Below are positions 1 to 8,084 of a stretch of DNA of 64,000 nucleotides, piece after piece. This DNA is from Terriglobia bacterium (GTDB taxonomy: Bacteria; Acidobacteriota; Terriglobia; Terriglobales; Acidobacteriaceae), in assembly GCA_020073015.1 (NCBI GenBank), contig JAIQFZ010000001.1, forward strand, positions 1 to 64,000, in the 5' to 3' direction. Numbering within the stretch: the first letter of the stretch is position 1; each line of letters opens with the position of its first letter. The translations under genes and the position numbers were made by a program. The notes below the pieces were generated by a model. The model ran no database searches. It saw only the letters and a program-made list of their open reading frames with translations, and had not been told where the DNA came from.

Positions 1-76
1 CTAGAAATATCGCCCGCCGCGTTTTCCTCGTGTACTGCTCAAAACCGGTCATCATCGCCAGGGTCCTCTGCTTCAT
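1..76 (-). CDS. IS5-family transposase, N-terminal fragment (runs off the window)
   Basis: An open frame starts with ATG at 76 and runs to the window edge, giving about 25 residues beginning MKQRTLAMMTGFEQYTRKTR. From memory of the family, this is a typical IS5-group transposase N-terminus, before the DDE catalytic domain. Whether the rest is intact cannot be seen. It reads away from the HU gene. Confidence 0.55.
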   Translation of the reverse strand, partial: MKQRTLAMMTGFEQYTRKTRRAIFL

Positions 77-138
77 CTCGCAAGCACTCTAACTTGACTG
101 GCTGTGGAAAGCGGAGAGCTTAATCAGAGTCTCCCTAG
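1..138 (-). mobile_element. End of an IS5-type insertion sequence (cut by window edge)
   Basis: The minus strand carries the beginning of a transposase reading MKQRTLAMMTGFEQYTRK, which resembles the start of IS5-family transposases. About 45 bases upstream of it is the tract GGGAGACTCTGATTAA (positions 121-136 read on the minus strand), which looks like the terminal inverted repeat. The four bases CTAG at 135-138 fit the YTAR target that IS5-group elements duplicate. The other end lies outside the window, so the duplication cannot be verified. Confidence 0.6.
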
Positions 139-470
139 TGCACAGCCGGAGGCACCGGAGGCACGGCCGGCGCCGTTCCCGCAGTCGTCGCTGCGCCTTC
201 GTTCACCAGGTCCTTCAACTCTTTGCTGGGCTTGAAGAACGGGATTTTCTTGGCCGGCACTTCCACCCGGTCCCCGGTCTTGGGGTTGCGCCCGACGCGG
301 GATTTGCGCTGCCGCGTGCGGAAACTGCCAAAACCGCGGATTTCGATCTTGTCGCCCACGCGCAGCGAACGCACGATGCTGTCAAAGATCGTCTCCACAA
401 TCACTTCGCTGTCTTTGCGGGTCAATTCCGCCAGCCGGGAAACCTCTTCGATCAGGTCCGCTTTTGTCAT
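135..470 (-). CDS. hup: HU/IHF-family nucleoid DNA-binding protein
   Basis: A histone-like protein that bends and compacts DNA as a dimer. The frame could open at a GTG at 482, but the ATG at 470 has a GAGG five bases upstream and gives the canonical start MTKADLIEEVS. The body shows the HU fold: helical dimerisation part, then the beta-arm with RGFGSF, the arm tip GRNPKTGDRVEVPAKK, and FKPSKELKDLVN. A tail of about 20 Ala/Pro/Thr residues follows, longer than in classical 90-residue HU. The stop codon TAG lies within the CTAG at the junction with the insertion sequence, so the insertion left the reading frame closed at the same place. sppA lies 120 bp upstream on the same strand. Confidence 0.93.
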   Translation of the reverse strand: MTKADLIEEVSRLAELTRKDSEVIVETIFDSIVRSLRVGDKIEIRGFGSFRTRQRKSRVGRNPKTGDRVEVPAKKIPFFKPSKELKDLVNEGAATTAGTAPAVPPVPPAVH

Positions 471-589
471 ATGCCTCTTCACTCCCTTTGGGGCAGGGTT
501 TTCGTGACCAAGGGTTCTCGCCCCCGGTTCTCAGGTGCCTATAACCTTCTCAAATTTCAGGGGTTCTGCGCAAGTGGGACAAGAAGCAC

Positions 590-1501
590 CTACCTCCACA
601 GGTAATAAAACCCGACCTGCTGCTCCAAAAGCTTCTCCCGGGTCGGCAAATAGTCCGATACATCCCCAAACAGCAGATCCAGCCCCGACCGCTTCTGTTT
701 CGGCGGCCACACCAGCGTCGGCTCGCCCGAAATCCCCACCGCCTTGGCCGTATCTTTGACTGCCCCTTCAAAATCCGTGATCTGATCCACCAGTTTCATG
801 GGCGCTGCCTGCTCGCCGGTCCACACCTTGCCATTGGCAATCGCCCGGATGTCCTCTTCCTTAACATGCCGCCCTTCCGCCACGGCCTGGATGAACTGCG
901 TGTGCATGTTGTCGATCAGGCTCTGCATGTACGCGCGCTCCGCCGGCGTCATCTCCCGCGTCGGGCTGCCCGTATCCTTGAACTCGCCCGCCTTCATCGT
1001 GATCGCGTTCAGCTTCGCCCAGTGCAGCAGTTCGCCGTAGTTTACCCACTCGGCAATCACGCCGATCGAGCCAACAATGCTTCCCTTGTCCGCGTAGATC
1101 TTGTTCGTGGCCGAGGCCACGTAGTACGCCCCGCTCGCCCCCACCGTCTCAATCGACGCCACAATGCGTTTCTTCTTCTCGTCCCGGATCCGCTTCACTT
1201 CCCGATAGATCTCCTCCGAAGCGGCCACACCGCCCCCAGGCGAATTCACATGAAGGATGATGGCTTTGACGGAATCGTCGTCGGCAAATTTCTTCAGCTG
1301 CGGCACAACCTGTTTCGGAGAAAGAATCACGCCGTCCAGTTCGACCACGGCGATCTTCGACCCGAAACCGGAGAAGCCGTCTCTGTCATCCTGGCCGCCG
1401 AAACTCAGGTACACCAGCGTGAAGACAGCCACTACAAACAGCGTAAACAACCCGCCGCCCACCAGCACCCACACCCACCACCGCGAACGCCCTTCCGCCA
1501 T
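590..1501 (-). CDS. sppA: Signal peptide peptidase SppA (S49 family)
   Basis: A membrane-anchored serine protease that degrades cleaved signal peptides. One N-terminal membrane segment (about residues 8-32, WWVWVLVGGGLFTLFVVAVF) is followed by a single S49 domain, the short 36K type of about 300 residues. The nucleophile region is VGASGAYYVAS and the general-base lysine probably lies in GEFKDTGSP, followed by the family motif REMTPAERAYMQ. The start at 1501 (MAEGRS) is preferred over one 13 codons upstream because it places the membrane anchor at the usual distance. No strong ribosome binding site is visible. The gene lies just upstream of the HU gene on the same strand. Confidence 0.92.
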   Translation of the reverse strand: MAEGRSRWWVWVLVGGGLFTLFVVAVFTLVYLSFGGQDDRDGFSGFGSKIAVVELDGVILSPKQVVPQLKKFADDDSVKAIILHVNSPGGGVAASEEIYREVKRIRDEKKKRIVASIETVGASGAYYVASATNKIYADKGSIVGSIGVIAEWVNYGELLHWAKLNAITMKAGEFKDTGSPTREMTPAERAYMQSLIDNMHTQFIQAVAEGRHVKEEDIRAIANGKVWTGEQAAPMKLVDQITDFEGAVKDTAKAVGISGEPTLVWPPKQKRSGLDLLFGDVSDYLPTREKLLEQQVGFYYLWR

Positions 1502-1599
1502 ATTCACAAGAGTGTAGCACCCGGCGCCTGCGGGGTTCACGCCCGCAATCTGACATCTGTCTTCTGACCTCCTCCAACGCTGACGTACACTTGAGCTCG

Positions 1600-3255
1600 A
1601 TGCGTGACCCCATCGAACTCGAGGTCTTCAAGAACCTCTACCACTCCATCACTGAAGAAATGGGCGCGGCCCTGCGCCGCACCTCGTTCTCTCCGAATAT
1701 CAAGGAGCGGCGCGACTATTCCTGCGCCGTCTTCGATTCCCAGGGACAGGTCATTGCGATGGGCGATCACATGCCTGTGCATCTAGGATCGATGCCCAAG
1801 TCCGTGTCGGCCGCCATCCAGCAATGCGCTCTCGAACCCGGCGACGTGGTCATGCTCAACGATCCCTTTCGCGGCGGCACGCACCTCCCCGATATCACGC
1901 TGGTCATGCCTGTGTACGTGAAGGGGACGAAGGCGGGCGGGCAAGAATGCCCGCCCCACACGCATCCCGATTTCTACGTTGCCTCGCGCGCCCATCACGC
2001 CGACGTCGGCGGAACCTATCCCGGCTCCATGGGCCCCTGCCGCGAAATCTATCAGGAAGGATTCCGCATCCCTCCGGTCAAGATCATGCGCGCCGGAATA
2101 CTCGTTCCCGATGTCCTCGCGCTCCTCCTCAACAACGTCCGCACCCCCGAAGAACGCGAAGGCGACCTCGGCGCCCAGATCGCCGCCTGCCAGACCGGTG
2201 CGCAAAGACTCCACGAAATCTGCGCCCGCTACGGTCTCGCCCGCACCAAGAAAGCCGCCGCTAACCTGCTCGGCTACTCCGAAGACCTGATGCGCGCCTT
2301 CCTGAGCAGCGTCCCGCCCGGCCGCTACCAGGCCGAAGACTTCCTCGACAACGATGGCGTCGAAGACAAACCCGTCCGCATCGCCCTCACCATCGACGTT
2401 TCCGCTTCATCCTGCGAAGAGACGCGGCTTGCCGCGTCTCGTCATAGGCAATCCCCGGCCGCCGTCACCATCGACTTCACCGGCAGTGACCCGCAAGTCC
2501 AGGGAGCCGTCAACGCCGTCGAAGCCATCACCTACTCCGCCTGCTTCTACGTCTTCCGCTGCCTGCTGCCCGAAAACGTACCTGCCGCTGCCGGACTCAT
2601 GCGCCCCATCCGCGTCATTGCTCCGCCCGGCACCGTGGTCAACGCCAAGCCTCCCGCGGCCGTCGCCGGGGGCAATGTAGAAACCTCGCAGCGCATCGTC
2701 GACGTGCTCCTGAAAGCGCTCTCCCACGCGATTCCCGACCGCATCCCCGCTGCCGCCTCCGGCACCATGAACAACCTGACCATTGGCGGGATCGATCCCC
2801 GATCCGGTGAGCCCTTCGCCTACTACGAAACCATCGCCGGAGGTATGGGCGCGCGCTGTACGAAAGACGGCGTCTCCGGTGTCCACACCCACATGACCAA
2901 CTCGCTCAACACGCCCGCCGAGGCCCTCGAGCACGCCTACCCGCTGCGCCTGCGGCAGTATTCTCTTCGCTCCAACAGTGGAGGGATAGGTCTCCACAAT
3001 GGAGGCGACGGCATCATCCGGGAAATCGAAGTCCTGACCGATTCCCAAGTCACCCTGCTCGCCGACCGCCGCTCCCGAGGCCCCTACGGCCTATCCGGAG
3101 GCACCGACGGCGCCCCCGGCCGCACCGTCATCCTCCGCAACGACGGCTCCCAGGAAGAATTACCCGGCAAGACCAGCACCCGCCTGCGTTCCGGAGAAAG
3201 AGTCCGAGTAGAGACTCCCGGCGGCGGTGGTTGGGGCAGACCGAATCCAACCTGA
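1600..3255 (+). CDS. hyuB: Hydantoinase B/oxoprolinase family protein (HyuB)
   Basis: Member of the N-methylhydantoinase B family, the partner subunit of ATP-dependent hydantoinases and oxoprolinases. Family motifs seen: RDPIELEVFKNLYHSITEEMG at the N-terminus (the usual first residues), GDVVMLNDPFRGGTHLPD, FYVASRAHHADVGG, and the C-terminal AGGMGARCTKDGVSG. The length of about 551 residues is normal. No HyuA (ATPase) gene is next to it, which is unusual. Two stretches look inserted and coincide with palindromic repeats: GGQECPPHT at about residues 113-121 and ETRLAASRH at about 273-281. The frame stays open through both. ATG at 1600 is chosen over the TTG at 1591. Confidence 0.9.
   Translation: MRDPIELEVFKNLYHSITEEMGAALRRTSFSPNIKERRDYSCAVFDSQGQVIAMGDHMPVHLGSMPKSVSAAIQQCALEPGDVVMLNDPFRGGTHLPDITLVMPVYVKGTKAGGQECPPHTHPDFYVASRAHHADVGGTYPGSMGPCREIYQEGFRIPPVKIMRAGILVPDVLALLLNNVRTPEEREGDLGAQIAACQTGAQRLHEICARYGLARTKKAAANLLGYSEDLMRAFLSSVPPGRYQAEDFLDNDGVEDKPVRIALTIDVSASSCEETRLAASRHRQSPAAVTIDFTGSDPQVQGAVNAVEAITYSACFYVFRCLLPENVPAAAGLMRPIRVIAPPGTVVNAKPPAAVAGGNVETSQRIVDVLLKALSHAIPDRIPAAASGTMNNLTIGGIDPRSGEPFAYYETIAGGMGARCTKDGVSGVHTHMTNSLNTPAEALEHAYPLRLRQYSLRSNSGGIGLHNGGDGIIREIEVLTDSQVTLLADRRSRGPYGLSGGTDGAPGRTVILRNDGSQEELPGKTSTRLRSGERVRVETPGGGGWGRPNPT
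1935..1961 (+). repeat. Family A palindromic element inside hyuB
   Basis: The arms GGGCGGGC (1935-1942) and GCCCGCCC (1949-1956) surround AAGAAT, followed by CACAC. This matches the intergenic repeat at 4643-4669 read on the other strand, apart from a few bases. It is in frame and encodes GGQECPPHT; the ValS gene carries nearly the same peptide. Confidence 0.8.
2419..2440 (+). repeat. Perfect GAGACGCGGC palindrome inside hyuB
   Basis: GAGACGCGGC and GCCGCGTCTC are exact inverted arms around TT. The translated peptide (ETRLAASRH) interrupts an otherwise conserved domain. It is likely a second palindromic insertion in the same gene. Confidence 0.65.
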
Positions 3256-3282
3256 AACGCGGAGTATGTACCAATCCACGTT

Positions 3283-3357
3283 GTCTTCCTGAGCGAAGCG
3301 AAGGACCTATGTACTCGACCGCGCCATGCAGAGGTCTTTCGCTTCGCTCAAGATGAC
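3283..3357. repeat. Long inverted repeat of the CTGAGCGAAGCGAAGGACCT type
   Basis: In the gap between hyuB and the HtrA-type protease. The left arm CTGAGCGAAGCGAAGGACCT is mirrored by AGGTCTTTCGCTTCGCTCA at the right. Relatives lie at 6055-6144 and 63446-63501. It could form a long hairpin in RNA. Nothing else is seen in the 3256-3469 gap. Confidence 0.75.
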
Positions 3358-3469
3358 ACCCATACTTAAGAAGCACGGATGTATTTAGGATGCGCCCTCG
3401 GCGCCCTCTGCGGTAAAACGCACTTTTTCGTTAGAATTCTTATTTGCACCCTTAGGGAGTGAACCACCC

Positions 3470-4609
3470 ATGAAATTTCTCCGTCCTTTTCTTCTTGCCC
3501 TGATCCTGGCCGCCACCTTCTTCTACTTCACCACCTACCGCCATGGCCGTCTGCAATCTGCCAACTGGATCAGCCGCCCCCACCAGGTCGAAATCACCGA
3601 AGCCGCCGGCGGCGAGTCGCTTGACTCCGAAGAGCAGAACAACATCGCCGTCTATCGCAAGAACATCGGCGCGGTCGTCAACATCACCTCGCGCGTCATG
3701 ACCTTCGACTTCTTCTACGGGCTGGTTCCCCAGGAAGGCCAGGGCTCCGGCTTTGTCATCGACAAAGAGGGACACATCCTCACCAATTACCACGTGATCG
3801 CGGAAGCTCGCGAGGTCTGGGTCACGCTGCACAACCGGAAGAAATATCGCGCCACCATCGTGGGCACCGACCGCGCGCATGACCTCGCCATCATCCAGAT
3901 CAAAGGCGCCGATATCCGGCCCGTGACGCTGGGCGATTCCACCAACCTGCAGGTCGGGCAAAAGGTCTACGCCATCGGCAATCCCTTCGGCCTTTCCGGC
4001 ACGCTCACCCGCGGCATCGTCAGTTCGATCCGCCAGGTGAAAGAGCCCGACGGCATGGAAATCGAAGAAGCCATTCAGACCGACGCGGCCATCAATCCCG
4101 GCAACTCCGGAGGCCCGCTGCTGAACTGGCACGGCGAAGTCATCGGTATCAATACGATGATCGCCTCGAGCGTCGGCCAGAGCGCCGGCATCGGTTTCGC
4201 CATCCCGATCAACACCGCCAAAGCCGTGCTCAATGATCTGGTCACTCTTGGGCGCGTACGCCGTCCCGCGCTCGGCGTCCGCACCATCCCCATCGATCCC
4301 GATCTGGCCAGTGAAATGGGCCTGGCCGCCGACTACGGCCTGCTGATCGTCCAAGCCGTCCAGGGAGGCGCCGCCGACCGAGCCGGCCTGCACGGCGGAA
4401 GCGAGCGCGCCTATCTGGGCAACACGCCCATCATGGTCGGAGGAGATCTGATCGTAGCCGTGAACGGAGAAAGAATCGAAAGCCAGCAGAACTTAGCCCA
4501 GGTAATGAACAAGCACCGAGCGGGTGACACCATCACCGTAACCATCTACCGCGGCAAGAAAAAAATGGACGTAAGCGTAACCCTGGGAGAATCCAGAGAA
4601 CAGGTGTAA
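3470..4609 (+). CDS. HtrA/DegP-type trypsin-like serine protease with PDZ domain
   Basis: Envelope protease or chaperone of the DegP/DegS group. An N-terminal membrane anchor (FLLALILAATFFYFTTY) is followed by a trypsin-like domain with the triad visible as NYHVIAEA (His), RAHDLAIIQI (Asp) and NPGNSGGPLL (Ser). A single PDZ domain occupies roughly residues 270-370 (GLLIVQAVQGGAADRAGL, GGDLIVAVNGERIES). One PDZ plus an uncleaved anchor resembles DegS more than DegP. A purine-rich AGGGAGTGA sits upstream of the ATG at 3470. It stands alone between repeat-containing gaps. Confidence 0.92.
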   Translation: MKFLRPFLLALILAATFFYFTTYRHGRLQSANWISRPHQVEITEAAGGESLDSEEQNNIAVYRKNIGAVVNITSRVMTFDFFYGLVPQEGQGSGFVIDKEGHILTNYHVIAEAREVWVTLHNRKKYRATIVGTDRAHDLAIIQIKGADIRPVTLGDSTNLQVGQKVYAIGNPFGLSGTLTRGIVSSIRQVKEPDGMEIEEAIQTDAAINPGNSGGPLLNWHGEVIGINTMIASSVGQSAGIGFAIPINTAKAVLNDLVTLGRVRRPALGVRTIPIDPDLASEMGLAADYGLLIVQAVQGGAADRAGLHGGSERAYLGNTPIMVGGDLIVAVNGERIESQQNLAQVMNKHRAGDTITVTIYRGKKKMDVSVTLGESREQV

Positions 4610-4642
4610 GGTAGCGTCCGCGCCCCGCCGGCAACGGTGTAT

Positions 4643-4669
4643 GTGTAGGGCGGGCACTCCTGCCCGCCC
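4643..4669. repeat. Family A palindromic repeat (GGGCGGGCACTCCTGCCCGC)
   Basis: A clean intergenic copy: GTGTA, then GGGCGGGC-ACTCCT-GCCCGCCC. Used here as the type copy of the family found between and inside genes across the window. The rest of the gap 4610-4804 shows no gene. Confidence 0.85.
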
Positions 4670-4804
4670 AGCTTGTCAGGAGGGAGTGTCGGGCCCCTCG
4701 TCTGGCGTTCCAGTTCCTACCCTTACCACAATAACGTTCCGGCCGGAGTTCTCCCGCGAGGCAGGCAGCTAAAGTCAGTAACCGGTTGTGCCGATACCAC
4801 CGAC

Positions 4805-5044
4805 ATGGATATCTCTGCTATCGCCCTTCAGGGGCTGCAACAGGCTGATGCTCAGTTAGAGAAGGCCGCAACGAGAATCGCAGCCTATGGAGCGACATCC
4901 CCCGACGGAGCCAACTTGGATACTGTGGACCTCAGCGCCGAGGTGGTCGCGCTCATGTCAGCGAAGACCGAGTTCTCAGCGAACCTCAAAACCTTGAAAA
5001 CCGCCAACGAAATCCAGAAAAACCTGATCGATCTGACCGCCTAA
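4805..5044 (+). CDS. Small flagellar rod/hook C-terminal-like protein
   Basis: A 79-residue protein starting MDISAIALQGLQQADAQLEK and ending with VDLSAEVVALMSAKTEFSAN then LKTLKTANEIQKNLIDL. Both ends match the paired N- and C-terminal helices of flagellar rod/hook proteins (FlgB, FlgC and FlgE type) with the middle missing. Such mini-proteins are found in many non-flagellar genomes. No flagellar genes are nearby, so a structural flagellar role is not supported. The ATG at 4805 is chosen because the family starts there; an upstream extension to 4673 includes repeat DNA. Confidence 0.75.
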   Translation: MDISAIALQGLQQADAQLEKAATRIAAYGATSPDGANLDTVDLSAEVVALMSAKTEFSANLKTLKTANEIQKNLIDLTA

Positions 5045-5177
5045 GTCGTAAACTGTCGTATCCTATCCCCAGCCTATGACCGCAGTCCGCTAATCCGCCC
5101 TCCGCTCTCCTGGCGACACCGCGCCCGAAGTGTGTACCGTCGCTACGCGTCCCTCCCAACCAGAAAGGATCACTGCA

Positions 5178-5999
5178 ATGCAATTCGTAGATCGGGCTCT
5201 CGCCCGCCGTTTTGAATCCGCGGAAGAAATGCCGCAAGTGCACCACGCCCACGCCGACCAGACGATGCGTCCTCACGTCGGCTCCGCCGTCGAGCCCATC
5301 GCCGGAGGCCACATGATCTTCGCAGGCCTGGGCTCGCCCATCGGACGCGCCGTAGGCATGGGCCTCAACGCTCCCGTCACCGAAGCCGACTTCGATCAAC
5401 TCGAAAATTTCTACTACTCGCGAAAAGCTCCCGCCCAACTTGACTACTGTCCCCTCACCGACATCAGCCTGCTCGAAATCGCCCGAAAACGCGGCTACAC
5501 AATCGCCGAACTCAACAACGTTCTGGCCCGCAAACTCGACCCCACCGAAACCTTTCCGCTCGCTGCAGGCTTCACCATCCGCCCTGGCCGCCCAGGCGAG
5601 TCTCTCGCCTTCAGTGCGATCGTGCGCGAGAGCTTCTTCCCCGACGGCGGCGAACCCGCGGGGTTCGACGAAATGCTCGCCCCCATGTTCGGCTTCCCCG
5701 GAGCGCTCACCTTCGTCGCCGAAGCCGATGGCAAGCTAATAGCCACCGGCGCCGGCCTCATCATCCCCGACCACAATATCGGAGCCCTGTTCGGAGCCGG
5801 CACGCTCAAACCGTATCGAGGTCGAGGCCTGCAAACCGCCATCCTGCAGAGAAGACTGGAAGTCGCAGCCCAAGCCGGATGCGAATACGCCGTCATCGTC
5901 ACCCAAGGCGGCACCACGTCGATGCGCAACGCTGAGCGACTAGGCTTCACCCTGGCCTATAGCAAAGCAACCCTGATCAAAGAGCCACCCGCGGTTTGA
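5178..5999 (+). CDS. GNAT-family N-acetyltransferase
   Basis: About 273 residues. The C-terminal half is a GNAT fold: the acetyl-CoA pyrophosphate loop is LKPYRGRGLQTAIL (Arg/Gly-x-Gly type), followed by AAQAGCEYAVIVTQGG and NAERLGFTLAY, the usual last strand-helix. The N-terminal half (FYYSRKAPAQLDYCPLTD) resembles a degenerate second GNAT domain. The ATG at 5178 is preceded by AGAAAGGA at good spacing, so it is preferred to the GTG at 5130. The substrate cannot be predicted. Confidence 0.85.
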   Translation: MQFVDRALARRFESAEEMPQVHHAHADQTMRPHVGSAVEPIAGGHMIFAGLGSPIGRAVGMGLNAPVTEADFDQLENFYYSRKAPAQLDYCPLTDISLLEIARKRGYTIAELNNVLARKLDPTETFPLAAGFTIRPGRPGESLAFSAIVRESFFPDGGEPAGFDEMLAPMFGFPGALTFVAEADGKLIATGAGLIIPDHNIGALFGAGTLKPYRGRGLQTAILQRRLEVAAQAGCEYAVIVTQGGTTSMRNAERLGFTLAYSKATLIKEPPAV

Positions 6000-6054
6000 G
6001 GGCGTGGCTAGCTTGTATCTGGTACCTGGCTCGGTCATCCCGTCACTCTGCGCT

Positions 6055-6144
6055 GTCATCCTGAGCGCAGCGAAGGACCTATGCATTCTTTGCGGCCGAC
6101 ACAAATTCATAGGTCCTTCACGACTGAAACCGGTTCAGGATGAC
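6055..6144. repeat. Long inverted repeat with GAAGGACCTATG arms
   Basis: GTCATCCTGAGC at the left pairs with GGTTCAGGATGAC at the right, and GAAGGACCTATG pairs with CATAGGTCCTTC inside it. Same family as 3283-3357. It occupies most of the gap 6000-6217 between convergent genes, where a transcription stop would be expected, but no U-tract is seen. Confidence 0.75.
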
Positions 6145-6217
6145 ATGACCGCGACGCAAGTCAGACTCACGCCTCGCGTGCGCGCAGCCAAAAAGTCCGC
6201 GGGGATCACCGCCCCCC

Positions 6218-7831
6218 TCACTTCGCCGCCACCACCGCCAGCTTGGCCTTCGCCAGTTCCGGACGATCCGAATTCGATCCCTCGCAAGTCTTCACCAGCA
6301 AAGCGTAATACTCCGCCGCCTGCGCAGGCTGGCTTGCCATCTCCGCCGCCCGCGCCGCGCCGTACAATCCATCAAAGCGCTTGGGATTGAACTTCAAATC
6401 TCCCTGATATTCTGCCAGCGCCTGCTCCGGACGCTTCATTTCCACCAGCATGTCGGCCAGCATCTCCCGCGCGGGCATCGATGTCTGTTCTTCACCGACC
6501 GCATCCTCGTGATCGGCGATCTTGCGCAGCGCCGAGGTCGCCTCCTCGTCCCGGCCTTCCGCATGCGCGACCCAGGCCAGACCCTCCTGCCGCAGCATGT
6601 CAACCCACTCTGCCCCGTAGCGGTGGCCCTTCTTGGCGAGCAGGCCCTTGTGGATACTCTCCAGTTCCGCCAGATCCCTCTTCGCCTCGCCAAGTTTTCC
6701 GCTCCGCGCGTTCCCGATCGCCCGAGCCCAGTACGTGTAGGCGCGGTCACCCGGATCTGCCTTGGCAATCACCGGCAGCGCCCCCGCCTCGGACCAGCGG
6801 TGCAGTTCCATGGCGTACATCGCCGGAAATTTCGACATCGCAAAAGCCTGCATGTCGCGCTCCATGCCCTCCATGTGCATCGCGGGCATGGTCTTCACTT
6901 CGTCAATCACGTGTTGCGCGTCCGCCTCGCGCCCGCTTTGCAGGCACGCATAGATCATGAAATCCATGGCATGAAACTGGTGCCATTCGCCGCCCATGTG
7001 CATCGCCGCCATCTTGCGCGTTGCCTCAACCGAAGCCTGGTTCGACCGGATGGAATCCGGCCAGTCTCCCACCCGGGCAAAAATGTGCGATGGCATGTGC
7101 AACGCGTGCGGAGCCGCCGGTGCCACCTGCGCATAGCGTCGCGCCGCCGGCAACCCAAGCTCCGCCAATTGCGGCTTGTCATAGGTGTGGATCAAATAAT
7201 GCGCAATCCCCGGATGATTCGGTTCCACGTCAAACAGTTTCCCCAGGATCACTCCCGCCTTCTTGCGATTGGCAAACGTGGTGTCCTCATCTGGCTCCGA
7301 CGCCAGCAGCGAGAGCGCATAAAACGCCGCCGCTTCGTGGTCGTCGGGATATTTCTGATACACCTTCTCCATCGCCGCCGAGTAGGCCCGCGCCCGTGCC
7401 TCGTGATCCAGCTTCTTGCTGTTCGAATAGAACGCCTCAAGCGCGCCGATGTAGTCGCGCTCGCGATCGGTCTTCGCCTTTGCCCTATCCGCCTTCTTCA
7501 ACTCTGCTTCCGCCCGCTTGATGGTCGCCTCTTTCGGCTGATCCCATAGCTGGTGCCAAAGGCTCATCGCCTCGCCCCAGTACGCCATCGCACACTTCGA
7601 GTCCTGCTGCGCGACGTCGGCGAAGGTTTTCTCCGCCTCTTCGTACCAGAACGAATGCAGCAGCGCCACGCCCTTCTCGAAACCCTTCTGTGCCTCCGGA
7701 GCGCAAGACACCGGAAAATGTACTGTGCCGAGTTGCTGCTGGGTCAGTTCTTCATGATGGTGACCTTCATCCGCCACCGCAACGCAGGAAAGGCCTGCGA
7801 CAATCCAAAAAATCCATAGAAGCTTGCGCAT
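6218..7831 (-). CDS. Secreted tetratricopeptide repeat protein
   Basis: A 537-residue protein with a cleavable signal peptide (LLWIFWIVAGLSCVAVA) followed by a His-rich DEGHHHEE segment. Several TPR-like helix pairs are visible, e.g. GFEKGVALLHSFWYEEAEKTF and YWARAIGNARSGKLGEAKRD, and again near the C-terminus (LAEYQGDLKFNPKRFDGLYG). Conserved local motifs include MAYWGEAMSLWHQLW and ALHMPSHIFARVGDW, which I recognise from a common Acidobacteria/Bacteroidetes TPR family of unknown function. The HHH segment could bind metal, but this is only a suggestion. A mobile element is inserted about 50 bp upstream and may have separated it from its promoter. Confidence 0.85.
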   Translation of the reverse strand: MRKLLWIFWIVAGLSCVAVADEGHHHEELTQQQLGTVHFPVSCAPEAQKGFEKGVALLHSFWYEEAEKTFADVAQQDSKCAMAYWGEAMSLWHQLWDQPKEATIKRAEAELKKADRAKAKTDRERDYIGALEAFYSNSKKLDHEARARAYSAAMEKVYQKYPDDHEAAAFYALSLLASEPDEDTTFANRKKAGVILGKLFDVEPNHPGIAHYLIHTYDKPQLAELGLPAARRYAQVAPAAPHALHMPSHIFARVGDWPDSIRSNQASVEATRKMAAMHMGGEWHQFHAMDFMIYACLQSGREADAQHVIDEVKTMPAMHMEGMERDMQAFAMSKFPAMYAMELHRWSEAGALPVIAKADPGDRAYTYWARAIGNARSGKLGEAKRDLAELESIHKGLLAKKGHRYGAEWVDMLRQEGLAWVAHAEGRDEEATSALRKIADHEDAVGEEQTSMPAREMLADMLVEMKRPEQALAEYQGDLKFNPKRFDGLYGAARAAEMASQPAQAAEYYALLVKTCEGSNSDRPELAKAKLAVVAAK

Positions 7832-7879
7832 TCGGAATACCCCCGCTCACGGGCAGTCTAGTGTGCGCGATTGTAGGGG

Positions 7880-7896
7880 GTCAAGCGTTGAGGGGG
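7880..7896 (+). repeat. Left flanking direct repeat of the mobile element
   Basis: GTCAAGCGTTGAGGGGG occurs here and again at 10601-10617, immediately outside the inverted ends. Because the element itself ends in GGG, the true target duplication is 14-17 bp. This is the expected footprint of a transposition event. Confidence 0.8.
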
Positions 7897-8084
7897 ATAG
7901 GAGGTAGAGCGTTTTGAAACCGGTCTCGTTACCGACTAGTAAACATCTTGGACGGAGGCCGGGGCCCGCGCGCTGGCGAGTGGGGCGCGATGGTGGGCCG
8001 GGCGCTAGCAGCCTGTGGTGCAAGTCTGGATTCCGGAACGAAAAAGAATGCGTGATTCACAGTGATCATTCGTAGAATGCGCGC

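Noticed and set aside
138-605. Plus-strand ORF opposite the HU gene
   Set aside because: Arg/His-rich shadow of a well-conserved gene.
4673-4804. Longer start for the flagellar-like protein
   Set aside because: The extension lies next to a family A repeat and does not match the family N-terminus.
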